Part shown: one piece after another, positions 47,019-57,395 of the stretch | Numbering within the stretch: position 1 is the first letter of the stretch | Layout of the letters: the number at the start of each line of letters is the position of its first letter | NCBI GenBank assembly: GCA_025766275.1 | Contig: JAFKAC010000039.1 | Location: forward strand, 496,001-560,000 | Source: Lactarius indigo | Lineage: Eukaryota; Basidiomycota; Agaricomycetes; Russulales; Russulaceae | Length of the DNA stretch: 64,000 nt | Direction: 5' to 3' | Notes under the pieces: generated by a model | The model's input: only the letters and a program-made list of their open reading frames with translations | Told to the model about the DNA's origin: nothing | Databases searched by the model: none | Made by a program: the position numbers and the translations under genes

Positions 47019-49432
47019 AAAGGATGAGGCGCTTGAGGCGCCGGTGGTGCTTGAGGTCCAGCGGGTGGTGCTTGCGCCGCAGCTGGTTGCGGCGCGGGGA
47101 TGATGCGAGGCTGGCCGATGTTGATGACAGCAAGAGGGGATGTGAATTTAATATTGCGCTCGACCGAGATTGAGTTTTTGTTGGGCCAGTAGATGCGGTG
47201 TGCGTGCGTGCTGTCCGCGTCGTAACCGACCCAGTGCGCTTCGATTCCGCGCGCGTCGAGCTTTGAGCCGGTGCCAGAGTGGACCCAGACGGTTTGTCCC
47301 CATTCGGGGACACCGGAGATGTTCGGTTTGTTGCCGTAGAGCATTTCGTAGGGCGTTGTATTGTTGCCTAGAGCCCGAGTAGATGTGCGGTTCTTGAGCC
47401 AGACCGCGAACTGGAGAGCTTCAGCCCAGAGAGTCTTGGGCAAGCCAGAGTGATGTAAGATAGCCCGCACGCGCTCTAGAAGCCTGCGGTTGAGCGATTC
47501 CGCGACTCCGTTGTGCTGCGGGGTGTCGTGGGTGGTAAGGCGGCGTTCGGTTCCTTCATCCTGAAGGAAGCGAGTGAACTCGCGGCCGGTATACTCACCG
47601 CCGCGGTCCGATCTGAGTGCCTTGATCTTGGCGCCGTGCTGAGTGCGAGCCCAAGCTGCAAAGGCGCGATAGGCGTCCAAGGTCTGATCTTTAGTGCGCA
47701 GAATGTCGACCCGAGTAAAGCGAGTGTGGTCGTCGGTGAATGTGACATAGTATCGACGGCCCCCTAAGCTAGTGGTAGGCGAAGGTCCCCAGAGGTCAGA
47801 GTGGATCTCGACTCCGAAATGCCGAGCTGGAGGAGCCTCGCGCTCAGCTCGAATAGCCTTCCGAGTGAGCTTAGCATATTGGCAAGAATCACAGATAATG
47901 GGCGAGCCGTCGTCGATGAGCTGTACGCCTTCGATGGCGTTGTTGCGGATGAGAGAACGAATGGCGTCGGCCGAGATATGACCGAGGCGACGATGGAGAG
48001 TGTGTATGTCGACTTGTTCAGTAGAAGAGGCGACGCTAGCTGCCAGGTAAGAGTGCTCGACTTTGTACAAGCCGTTAGAGCTAGCAGGAATGTCGCCTAT
48101 AGTGTCGCCAGATCTATTCTTGATCTTGCAGGATTGTTGCTCGAAAGATACAGAGTAGCCGGCCCCAGTGATACGGCCGACAGAGACGATAGTTAGCGCC
48201 ATCTCAGGCGCGTGAAGAGTGTCGCGAAGAAGGACAGGAGTGGTGACGTTCCCGTTGGGGACGTCGATCTGTAAGTCCCCGGTACCTATCGCGTAGAAGA
48301 TGCGTTTGTTAGCGGCGGTAATGGCGCGAGGAGGGATAGATCAATAATTAATGAAACGGTGATGGAAAGGCGACATATGCCGAGACGCCCCGGAGTCGTA
48401 GAGTTCGATCTCGATGGGGGGATGATGGATAGGTGGCCCCACGCTATACGCGGAGGCCTGTGGAGTGGGGGAAGTGGAGTCGTCGTCGATCTCCTCGATC
48501 GCGGCCCAAGCTTCAATATCGGTGTTGGCCGCGTTTGCGTTGTCGGAACGATTGTTGTTCCTGTTCCTGTTATTTCGGTTGTTGCTATTGCCGTTGCGAT
48601 TGTTGCGATTGCCGCGATTGTCGCGATTGTCGCCTGAGTTATTGTAGTTACTGTAGCTTGAATTGTTGTCTCTTCGAGGCGGGCGTTGGCCCTCTTTGTC
48701 GCCTCCCTTGGCCCAGCAATCCGATTTGAAGTGGCCGAGCCTGTGGCAGTTGTGGCACTCTACGTTGCGCTTGTCGCGTTTCTGTCCGTTGGCTAAGAAG
48801 GCCTCTTCTGGGCCGTTAGTCTTGCCTTTCTGGATGACGCGCCGATCGTACTGATCGGTAACCAATCGGATTACCCGATCGGGTGTGACTGATTCGTCCG
48901 CTTGATCGGCTGCTGAGTTGATAGAATTAATGAGGGATTCATAGGAGGGGGGTAGTGAGCCGAGGATGATGGATGCAAATTCGTCGTCGGTCTTGGTGGC
49001 CCCCATAGAAGCGAGCTGCTCTCGCATATCTAGAAGATGAGTCAGATGAGCGCGAGCGTCTTCATCTTCGCCTAGTTTGGTGCCCGAGAGTTTCCGGCCC
49101 AGGTCGACGGCGATCATCTTTGATCTCTTCTGGAATATTTCCTTGACGGCGTCCCAGATATCTTTTGTGTTTGTCTTCGTCTTGATTCGGTTGAAGACGT
49201 AATCGGGTACTGATGCCGCGATCAAATTCTTGGCGGCGGCTTCTTCCGCGTCCCAGCGTTCCTGAGGGGGGACACTATTGATTGGCGTCCAAGTGGTGGG
49301 GACCGTGGTGCTGGTGAGATGTTCGGACCATCTTCGGTTATCGAACGCCCAGACCATGCGGTCTCTAAAGGTGACCCAGTTGGATCCATCGGTGGCCAGT
49401 TTGACGATAGTGAGTTTGTAGTCTTCGCTCAT
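47019..49432 (-). pseudogene. E2 gag-protease-integrase with one nonsense codon
   Basis: The ATG at 49432 opens MSEDYKLTIVKLATDGSNW. UBN2-type gag follows with SLPPSYESLINSI, then a CCHC knuckle CHNCHRLGHFKSDCW, an Asn/Arg-rich linker, and protease DSGASRHMSPFHHRF. A TGA at 48343-48341 then interrupts the frame where an arginine (CGA) would fit. The same frame continues through LHAPEMALTIVSVGRITGAG, LHRRLGHIS, CDSCQYAKLTRK and the integrase core (IHSDLWGPSP, RSDRGGEYTG, QHNGVAESLNRRL), and ends where E3 is inserted. This family differs from E1/E3 in sequence and belongs to another copia lineage. Confidence 0.9.
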
Positions 49433-49520
49433 GATGACAAATACGGTAAGCGGGGTTTCGGATAATGAAAGGTACGCGCTGATGGATTCTCGGTAATATC
49501 GGATTTAGACTGCAGCGTCA

Positions 49521-49532
49521 GGGCCCATAACC
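49521..49532 (-). other. E2 primer-binding site (initiator tRNA-Met half)
   Basis: On the minus strand GGTTATGGGCCC follows the LTR end with a single A between them. It is the same half-tRNA type as in E1 and E3, although E2 is a different lineage. Confidence 0.82.
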
Positions 49533-49533
49533 T

Positions 49534-50047
49534 TGGTGTAAAGGTCGGGCGATAGGGGCGATCCGGCTAAGTGTGCCGGTCGGGTGATAAGATCCGAAGG
49601 GCCGGTTCAATTGGCGACGAGAAAAAGCGCGAAGTCGAATAATGAGAGAGCACGAGCGAAGATGTACAAAGGCGAAGCAAGTTCGCTTTGGAGAGGGGTT
49701 CAAGAGGCACACGAGAGGATTTGGAGGGAGAACAACTGGATAATTCATCGAGTACATACGAGCGTGTTTAAATACAATTTAGATACGTTTTTAGAGATAA
49801 TAATAACAAAGTACAGTAAAGAAATATAAAGACGCACGGGCCTTTTGCAGGCATGAAACAGGAGGGTACAAGACGAAGCGGTGTCGAGAAATGGAGCAGA
49901 AAGGGGAGTGAGACCCCTATGAGACTTGAGACGTTTGAATGAGAATGGATACGGAAATGGTGGATCTTGAGCCGCCGCGCATTATCGCGGCGGTGTTGTT
50001 TTTGTGGGGGTTCGAGTCGGCCGGGTCGAGCGTGCCGAAATGCAACA
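49534..50047 (-). repeat. E2 5' LTR
   Basis: Upstream LTR in element orientation; matches 39565-40078. Confidence 0.92.
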
Positions 50048-50052
50048 CCGGC

Positions 50053-51938
50053 GACCATCTACGCCCCCTACTCCCTCCTCTCTTCCGTCGTCTCTGACGT
50101 CTCTCCCGTCCACACCTGAGCGGCCTAGTGCCACGCCCAGCGAACCGCCCCCACGCCGTAGTGCTACGCGCGTTGAGAATCGTCCGCCCTTGCCCTTGGC
50201 TGATCAGCCGGAGGGGTATGTGGATCGAATTCAGCGTGCTCAGTTGTTGCGTGAGATGGCAAACGTACCTCGTCGCACTGCTCGTGCTCCTGTGCCAAAT
50301 CCGCGGTACTTTGGTGCCGACAATGTTGCGCAGCGCGGCAGGCGTCTTGGGTACGCTGAGCTTTTGGCAGCTGCTCATGTGGGCAGGGATCCGGTGTCAT
50401 ACAAAGAGGCAATGAACTCCGCTGATGCGGATGAGTGGATGGCCGCGTGTCAATATGAAATTGAAGCATTAGCTAAGAATGGCACGTGGGATCTGGTGGA
50501 TCTCCCACCTGGTCGCAAACCCGTTAAGTCTAAGTGGGTTTTCAAATTGAAATCGGACGGTCGCTATCGCGCTAGGCTGGTGGCTAAGGGATTTACGCAA
50601 GTCCCGGGTATTGATTTTGACGAAACTTTTTCTCCCGTTGCGCGCTTTGAGTCGCTGCGCTTGCTTCTAGCGTTGGCCGCGCTAGAGGATTGGCACATCC
50701 ATCAGATGGATGTGAAATCCGCGTTTCTCAATGGCGTGCTCGAGGAAGAAATTTTTATGGAGCAACCTCAGGGTTTCGTTATAGCTGGACAGGAGACGCG
50801 AGTCTGTCGCCTGAAGAAGGCGCTCTATGGGCTTAAGCAGGCCTCCCGCGCGTGGAATCTCCAGTTCCACGGAGTCCTTACTGGGCTCGGCTTCACGCGG
50901 ACGTTCGCCGATGCCGGCGTTTACGTGTGTCACCAACGCAGGGGGGATGGTCCTTTGATAATCATTCTCTATGTTGATGACATCACATTGTTGGGATCTT
51001 CGTTGTCAAACGTCAAGCGCATCAAGCAGTCTCTAAGCGATCGCTACGAGATGTCGGATCTGGGGGAGATCGAGTCTTACCTCGGGATCCGCATTGTGCG
51101 GAACTGAGCGGAGCGGCGACTTGAGATTGATCAATCCGGTTACATAACGGATGTTTTGGAGCGCTTCGGCATGGCGGATGCCAATCCCCACAACACGCCG
51201 CTGCCCTCAGGGGCAGATGAGCATTTAATAAAGTACACCGGTCAAGCGTCGGAGTCTGATGTTAGGCACTACCAATCGTTGATAGGAAGTTTGCTATACA
51301 TTCAGATAGGCACGCGTCCGGATATTTCGTTTGCCGTGTCACGCTTAGCGCAATATGCCGCGAACCCCTCGCCGCAGCACCTAAAGCTCGCACAATATGT
51401 TCTAAGCTATTTAGTAGGAACAAAAAACATGTGTATATGTTTTGATGGCGCCGCGGGTGACGGATTAGTTGGCTACAGTGATTCAAGTCTGGGTGATCAG
51501 ACGGATGATAGGCATTCAACCTCCGGCTTTGTATTTTTGCTTGCGGATGGTGCGATCAGTTGGTCTTCGCGAAAGCAGAGGACGGTAGCTCAAAACACTA
51601 CGGAAGCGGAGTACATGGCTATGACGGACGCTGCAAATCAGGCAGCGTGGTATCGCAGTTTCCTGGAGGAACTGGGGTACACTGTGGACGATCCCATCCC
51701 CTTACACGGTGATAATAAAGGCGCAATAGATCTCGCGTTAAATCCGGTAACGGGAAGACGATCCAAGCACATAGAAATAAGACATCATGTTATTCGGGAG
51801 TATGTTGAACGTTCTACGATTACGCTAGTTCGAACTCGTACGGAGGACATGTTAGCAGACGGTTTCACAAAGCCCCTAGCACGCATATCACTCTTAAAGC
51901 ACAACGAGAACATGGGTCTATTTCAGCGGGTTGTCTGA
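50053..51938 (+). pseudogene. E1 gag-pol, 3' part (RT and RNase H) with nonsense codon
   Basis: Resumes in the frame of 37005-39564 once E2 and one CCGGC copy are removed. The linker is followed by RT from NGTWDLVDLPPGRKPVKSKW, with DWHIHQMDVKSAFLNGV and the YVDD box (about 50970). TGA at 51105-51107 interrupts at IVRN; E3 reads IVRDR here, so an ancestral CGA is likely. The same frame then continues (IDQSGYITDVLERFGM) through RNase H (DNKGAIDLALNPVTGRRSKH) to the stop at 51936-51938. The uninterrupted frame would be about 1481 codons. E1 is otherwise well kept. Confidence 0.9.
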
Positions 51939-51949
51939 TCAGGGGGAGA

Positions 51950-52381
51950 TGTTGAAGGAGAGTGTGCTCACGCGCGCGACACCTCGGCGTCGGGAGTCGG
52001 CCGCATCTCACGTGCGGATGGAAGTACACCCTGGAGGTGTGACGGTAGTAGAGTCGAGATGTATGGACTCGTATGGAACACATTCATTTGTTATTTACTT
52101 TACTTTACGACTTAGTTACAACCAATCTGTGATCGGGGACAACCCCTGTGCTTTCTCGGTTGAGACTTTTACTATACAACTATGCCCGTTATGCCCGAGC
52201 ACGTATTCACGTGTATTCACACTCTTTACGCAGTATTTATTCGCGCATTGTACGCACTGGCACTCCAGAATCTTACGTTTCTTCTGGTGTGCCAGGCAAG
52301 TAGTCTTACACTCGTTCAATGACTAGAATCTTACGTTTCTTCTGGTGTGCCAGACATAATTTCACTCGCTGCGGTTTATTA
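51950..52381 (+). repeat. E1 3' LTR
   Basis: Copy of 35699-36130. One difference seen: gtgCGctc in the 5' LTR against gtgTGctc here (near 51965). Confidence 0.9.
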
Positions 52382-53193
52382 GGTACGTGTTAGATAGTTG
52401 GTCTTCCTTGCAGAGCGGAGCTGATTGGTTCATTTACTAGTTGCACTCTTGGCGGATGAGGACGAAGAAGAGGTTCCTGAAGAGGAGAAAGTGACTTTCT
52501 ATGCGCAAGCCCCCGTCAGCGTACGGGTTTCCCCACGTGGTTTGATGAACGTGCAGCTAACTGATTCTTACTCAAGGACGAAGCACTCCCCCTCATTGTT
52601 CATCCGGTTCTTATGAAATACTTCCTTAGCTTCGACATTTCTCAACCGCCAGACCATGACTTTGGACTCCCCACTGAAGAATATTTTTCCTCTGCGGTTC
52701 ATCCTCCTATCCACGTATTGATCCTTAAAAACGAGCAAGGGCTCCCACAAGACATCGAGGTGCAGGCGTCGGATAAGGGATCGGGGATCGGGGTCACGGT
52801 CGAGGACGTGTTAAAAGCAATCGGCGCCGACCTGCGGAAATCCTCCAGTCAGCGCGAGTGGGCTGCGTTGAACGAGAATATCCAAAGCGAAGTTGAATAC
52901 GCCTTCTTGGATCGAGCGAGAACTGAGGAGGAGAGAAGCGGTGGCCTTCGACGGATAGACTTTTTGCGTGGCAGGAACAGGCTACAGGTTTTCCCGAGGC
53001 ACCCGCATCCTGAAGAAGATGAGGAGATTTCTCAGCCTTTGTTGCCCTTTAATCGCCCAATGTGAGTAGTCAAATATTATCGTCCTTATTCGCCCACATA
53101 TATCGGTCCGTTTACAGTAGCGTGTTTGAGGCCGCTGGCCCGTCTAGTGCGCCCTTGAGAGGGTCATACAGAGGAAAAGGAAGAGCTGTTTGA
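52382..53193 (+). pseudogene. Family gene C, 3' part (linker and DUF6699)
   Basis: Begins with the rest of the interrupted intron (GGTAC then gtgttagatag, the same as genes B and D at 26090 and 56589). The acidic linker exon VALLADEDEEEVPEEEKVTF, the DUF6699 exon (HPVLMKYFLSFDIS, GVTVEDVLKAIGADLRK, GGLRRIDFLRGRNRLQVFP) and a terminal exon ending RGKGRAV follow, with stop at 53191-53193. No stop or frameshift was seen. Before the insertion of E1, gene C was probably functional. Confidence 0.8.
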
Positions 53194-53357
53194 TTACCGG
53201 CGACACCAGAGGGATACCCGTACGTATTTCTACTCTCTTGCTCTAAGTTATTGTGCCATACGGTATGTTAACCAAGGTAGTACATCCAGCAATCTCGGAT
53301 ATAATTTTGATACTCCTTGACCCGATTGCATAGCTGGAGAGGCCCAAGGGATTTTAA

Positions 53358-54429
53358 CAGTTTCACCGAACTTGTACTTTAATTGCCCGTATCTCACGCC
53401 CTTATCTGGATTCACTTGGCGTTTATCCCAGTTTTAAGTGCTCGGAATTTTGTCGACTATCCTTGGAATCGAGGACCTGTTTCATGAACCGTTGTTGGAA
53501 TTATGAAGTAGGATTAATCCACACATGACGAGACCCCATTGACTGACAAGGTGGAGGGACCTGCTCGACAATCAGGTCAAAATCCATCGAGAGTGGCTTT
53601 CGGATGGCTTACGGAAGAGCGTAGAGCGGAGCGCTACTAGTGCCCCGTCGGCGATGGACGCAAGTGCGCTTGGATGGACACTTACGGGCCTCGATGAAGA
53701 CGAGGAGATCGAGGACTTCGCTACGCGCGTGTCACGATTTTTCGAATCTCATGTTATATCGGACGCGCCCTCGACCATACATTCCCTTTTATCTGACCAG
53801 CCAACCACTGACCCCATCCTCGGATCCCGCCTCTATGATCTCCTCCAGACGTGCGGGTGTATCTGAAGTGCCTGTGGTACTGTGGAAGGGCCTACGATCG
53901 GTTGGGCGATTCGATGCAGTTGTCGTCTTACATCTCCGACGTTTTTGCTAGACCCGAAATGACTCCGCATTCGGACTGAACAGGATCTCGCTGCGCTTGT
54001 GATAGGATATCGCTCCGTAGCATTGGTCGTAAAGAATCTTGTAGCTGACACCAAATCACGCCCTTTATCCGCTGTTCGAGTCATTGAAGGAGATCTAGCG
54101 TGCCTATCAGCTATTCTTCGCACTGATGGCCGAACAGAAACGTCTTGGCTTGACTAGACTCGGGCCATTGGACTTGCGAACGTTGCTTCCCTCATGTCAG
54201 GGAAGGTCGGCTCCGTGGACACTGACACGTACTGGATCTACTCCAAGAGACGCTCAGAATCCTCTCTGAGCGTCTTCTGGCTGAGGAGAATGCAAACCCC
54301 CCGCTTAATCAGATTCAGCGTTTCAAGGAGATATACCCCAACATCACCGACTGGTTCAAATCCGAGCTTCAGCGGATATCGGAAATGCTGCCACTAATCC
54401 CGTCGTACGTGCTAGAGAGCGATTTGTAA
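53358..54429 (+). pseudogene. DUF6535 pseudogene, partial copy of 31253-33251
   Basis: Nucleotide-level copy of about 32124-33251, starting at the SPNLYFNCPY-like segment and ending at the same stop region (gagagcgatttgtaatca). It has stops (for example ttttaagtgctcgg where the source reads ttttccgtgctcgg, and ttatgaagtagg for ttatggagtagg), small deletions near 53860 and 53965, and a larger one near 54230. The 5' part with the membrane core is absent. It belongs to the block copied with the VPS3 relic and gene D. Confidence 0.9.
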
Positions 54430-54589
54430 TCACGCACCGGAGTCAAGGGATGATCTTTTTCGAACACGTAGTACTGTAACACTCTTAAATCAGATGTAGC
54501 GACGAGTCCTACCTATACATCAACATGTTTCCCCTGTACTGTGCACTGGTATTGGAAGCCGACCAGCTATTAGAACACTACAAACGGGG

Positions 54590-55130
54590 AGAAGTTGGAG
54601 AACTGGTGCCGGCGGATCCCTGGGAAGACAACTACACGACTCGGATGTCGAAGGTCTACCGCGAAGGCCATCACGTTGTGTATAGGTTGGTGCTTTCCCG
54701 TCCATATCTGTGTCTTTCGGGATAGGAAAGTATACGATCCTGGCTGAGTCATCGCTTGGACGGTGTGGCGATATGAGACGGGAATGGTGGGTTTACTCAG
54801 GCTTGATTCGGTCCATTCACCTGCAGCGCAAAGCACATGGTCGCCATTGAAACTGAAGGCGTACTAGTAGATTTCAAAGCCTACGAGGAAAATTAGTATG
54901 GCAACCGGGTGGGACACGATCTCCGGGCCGAAGAAATTCACACCCAAAACCTGTACACATTTCACTTCGATGATGAACGCGACGACCGGCGCATCAGGTT
55001 CTTGAATCCCGCGGGTCTTGCCTACAGATGGCGGAGAGTGTGCAGACCATAGGGGATTGAAAACGAGGAGCTTTACTTGGTGAGTACGGCGGGATTTCTG
55101 TTGTCGGCGGGGTTGAGGCCAACGCGGTGG
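54590..55130 (-). pseudogene. VPS3 5' relic, unit 4
   Basis: Matches VPS3 about 19140-19790 and the unit 3 relic (gagaactggtgcc-g, cctgcagcgcaaagc, cctgtacacatttcac). The minus-strand reading keeps FIIEVKCVQVLG. Frameshifts and stops are present. It is head-to-head with gene D. Confidence 0.75.
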
Positions 55131-55324
55131 ACGAGTAAGTGTTGGCTTTGTATTTTTCACTTGCTCCCCCCGCCGAAACCAAATGGCGATGTCGCGGCCG
55201 GCCCTCCGCGTCCCTAGTAATTGTGGCCAAATCGGTCCTGAGAACTGCAGGCGGTGCCACTGTAGCGCGCAAATGCAATTCCGAGTAAGGCGTTCAGTGC
55301 ACCTCTCAATTTCTCTCTTTTATC

Positions 55325-57395
55325 ATGACCTACTACGACACTTATCGCGATCAACTTGCAAGTCTTTACCATGGCCATGCTCTGTGGGTTCCAGACCCTG
55401 CCAGATTGTATGATCACGTCCAAGTCGGCGACGTCGGATATGTGAAGCAGGGCCACTTCCTTCGCATGTTCAACGCGTTACTCTCGGCCGATGACAGTGC
55501 ACAAGTGCACGGTGTTCCAGAAGGATACGTGCCCCTCAATATGGGGCCATTTAATAACATCCGCACGCTAAATTTAAGCCACGGGGACTACTGCTCAAAC
55601 ACGGTGATCGTAGATCGTGAAGATAGACATCAGGCAGCGTACGCGATGAGTTCCTACCCAGCGCAACCTTATTCTTATACAATAGATGACTTCAGCGGTC
55701 CAGGTGAAGCCGCGAGTGCTTCGTTCAGATGCAGAGGAAAGAAGGGAGCCTTTCTATCCCTTCCCTTTAATGCCGATAGCGTAGACTCCATTCGCACCAA
55801 GACCTTTGAGACGTATATCCACAAGCATTGCTATAGCTGGCTAGAGTTTGCAGGTATCAACGAGCTTGAAGTCCGGTTGGAGGATATTATCTTTGTTACC
55901 GGCTGTGACTTGACTTCCTCGTGGGCGATGGCCGCATTCGTTAATTCATGGGATCCGGAGATAAAACTTAGTGTGCAGACCTCTCAGACCGGAAGCGCTG
56001 GGTTTCAATGGAACCTCATAAATCAACCTCACAACAATGAATCAACACAGGTGCGCCAGACCTGTCTGCGTTTTCTCCCGCACTGACCAAGGGGAGTAGA
56101 ATGTCGTGAAATCGCACTGTGTTTTCATCAGGGGATTTCGCGCGAAACGTATTCTCGGTTTCAAGACGTTGAAGGCCGCTGCGGAGCTTCGTCCAAACAA
56201 TCCTGATAATGAACCGGAATCGTCAACTGAGCTCCTCCGAGAGCCAACTATACCAGACGTATGTATGCTACCTGTAGAACACGACGACTGGATTGACAGT
56301 TTGTTCAGTACCGTGACCCTCTTATCGGGATTCTGGACTATATCGCGGAAGTGAGTCCCGGACATAATGCGCCACGAGTACTTCTTCAATCCCTCCTAGC
56401 AACGTCCAAACCAGGAGCTGGCTCTTGCCCATGAAGATGACCTAAAGTTGATCGAAGGGGTGGTACGCATGAACGCCATTTCCTAGCTGTGATGTGGCAC
56501 TAGACCCAACGACAGGACGTTCTGACTGCGGACGCAGTAGTGGATTTTTTGGGTCAAAACGAAATTCCTGTGCAGAGTGAGAAAGGCGGTACGTGTTAGA
56601 TAGTCGGCCCTCCTTGCCGAGCGGTGCCGATTGGTTTATACTAGTTGCGCTCTTGGCGGATGACGATGACGAAGGGGTACCTGAAGAGGAGAAGATGACT
56701 TTCCATGCGCAAGCCCCCGTCAGCGTACGGGTTTCCCTACATAGTATGGCGAACGTGTAGCTAACTGATTCTCGCTCAAGGACGAAGCACTCCCTCTCAT
56801 TGTTCATCCGGTTCTCATGAAATATCTCCTCAAGTTCGACATTTCTCAACCGCCAGACCATGACTTTGGACTCCCTACCGAAGAATATTTCTCATCTGCG
56901 GTTCATCCCCCTGTCCACGTATTGATCCTCGAAAACGAGCAAGGCCTCCCACAAAACATCGAAGTGCAAGCGTCGGATAAGGTATCGGGGATCGGGGTCA
57001 CGGTCGAGGACGTGTTAAAAGCAATCGGCGCGGACTTGCGGAAATCCTCCAGTCAGCGCGAGAGGGCCGCGTTGAACGAGGATATCCGAAGGCTAGTTGA
57101 AGACGCCTTTGAGGACCGGGCTCAAACCGAGGAGGAGAGAAGCGGTGGCCTTCGGCGGATAGACTATTTGCGTGGCAGGAACAGACTACAGGTTTTCCCG
57201 AAGCACCCGCATCCTGAACAAGACGAGTCGGAGGAGATTGCTCAGCCGTTGCTACCCTTTAATCGCGCATCGTGAGTCGTCAGATATTCTTATTTACCCA
57301 TACACCGTTCCATTTAGAGTGACATATTGGAGGTTGCCGTCCCGTCTAGTCCACCCTTGAGGGCGCCATACAGTGTAAATGGGAGGGCTGTTTGA
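55325..57395 (+). CDS. Family gene D: unrecognised N-terminal region fused to DUF6699
   Basis: Best-resolved copy. Nine exons: 55325-55638, 55696-56050, 56100-56258, 56309-56350, 56400-56462, 56516-56588, 56645-56724, 56781-57271 and 57320-57395. They join in frame to 550 aa, and all introns are 48-57 nt with GT-AG ends. Residues 1-290 form an unrecognised conserved part (DTYRDQLASLYHGHALWVP, NMGPFNNIRTLNL, VTGCDLTSSWAMAAF, FIRGFRAKRIL, YRDPLIGILDYIAE, ALAHEDDLKLIEG). An acidic linker follows (ADDDDEGVPEEEK), then DUF6699 (residues 365-525: HPVLMKYLLKFDIS, GVTVEDVLKAIGADLRK, RRIDYLRGRNRLQVFP). There is no signal peptide or membrane helix. The role is unknown. The promoter is shared in ancestry with VPS3's divergent promoter. 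Confidence 0.8.

Larger units (their letters stand above)
39565..50047 (-). mobile_element. E2: RT-deleted Ty1/copia element hosting E3
   Basis: On the minus strand. LTRs of 514 bp (39565-40078 and 49534-50047) in which I found no difference. Target-site duplications CCGGC lie at 39560-39564 and 50048-50052. In element orientation the LTR starts TGTTGCA and ends TACACCA. A purine tract lies next to the 3' LTR (plus strand 40079-40090). The polyprotein holds gag, protease and integrase and then jumps to the end of RNase H, with no reverse transcriptase. E3 is inserted at 40668-47018 between AAAGG duplications. Length without E3 is about 4.1 kb. Confidence 0.93.
35699..52381 (+). mobile_element. 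E1: Ty1/copia retrotransposon hosting nested E2 and E3
   Basis: LTRs of 432 bp at 35699-36130 and 51950-52381 differ at one position that I could see. Flanking target-site duplications are GGTAC at 35694-35698 and 52382-52386. The primer-binding site follows the 5' LTR directly, and a purine tract agggggaga precedes the 3' LTR. Internal order gag, protease, integrase, RT, RNase H shows the Ty1/copia type. E2 splits the gag-pol frame at 39564/50053. Without nested elements E1 would be about 6.2 kb. Confidence 0.95.

Noticed and set aside
52382..53193. A fifth, truncated family gene
   Set aside because: It is the 3' half of gene C: the flanks of E1 rejoin perfectly through the GGTAC duplication.
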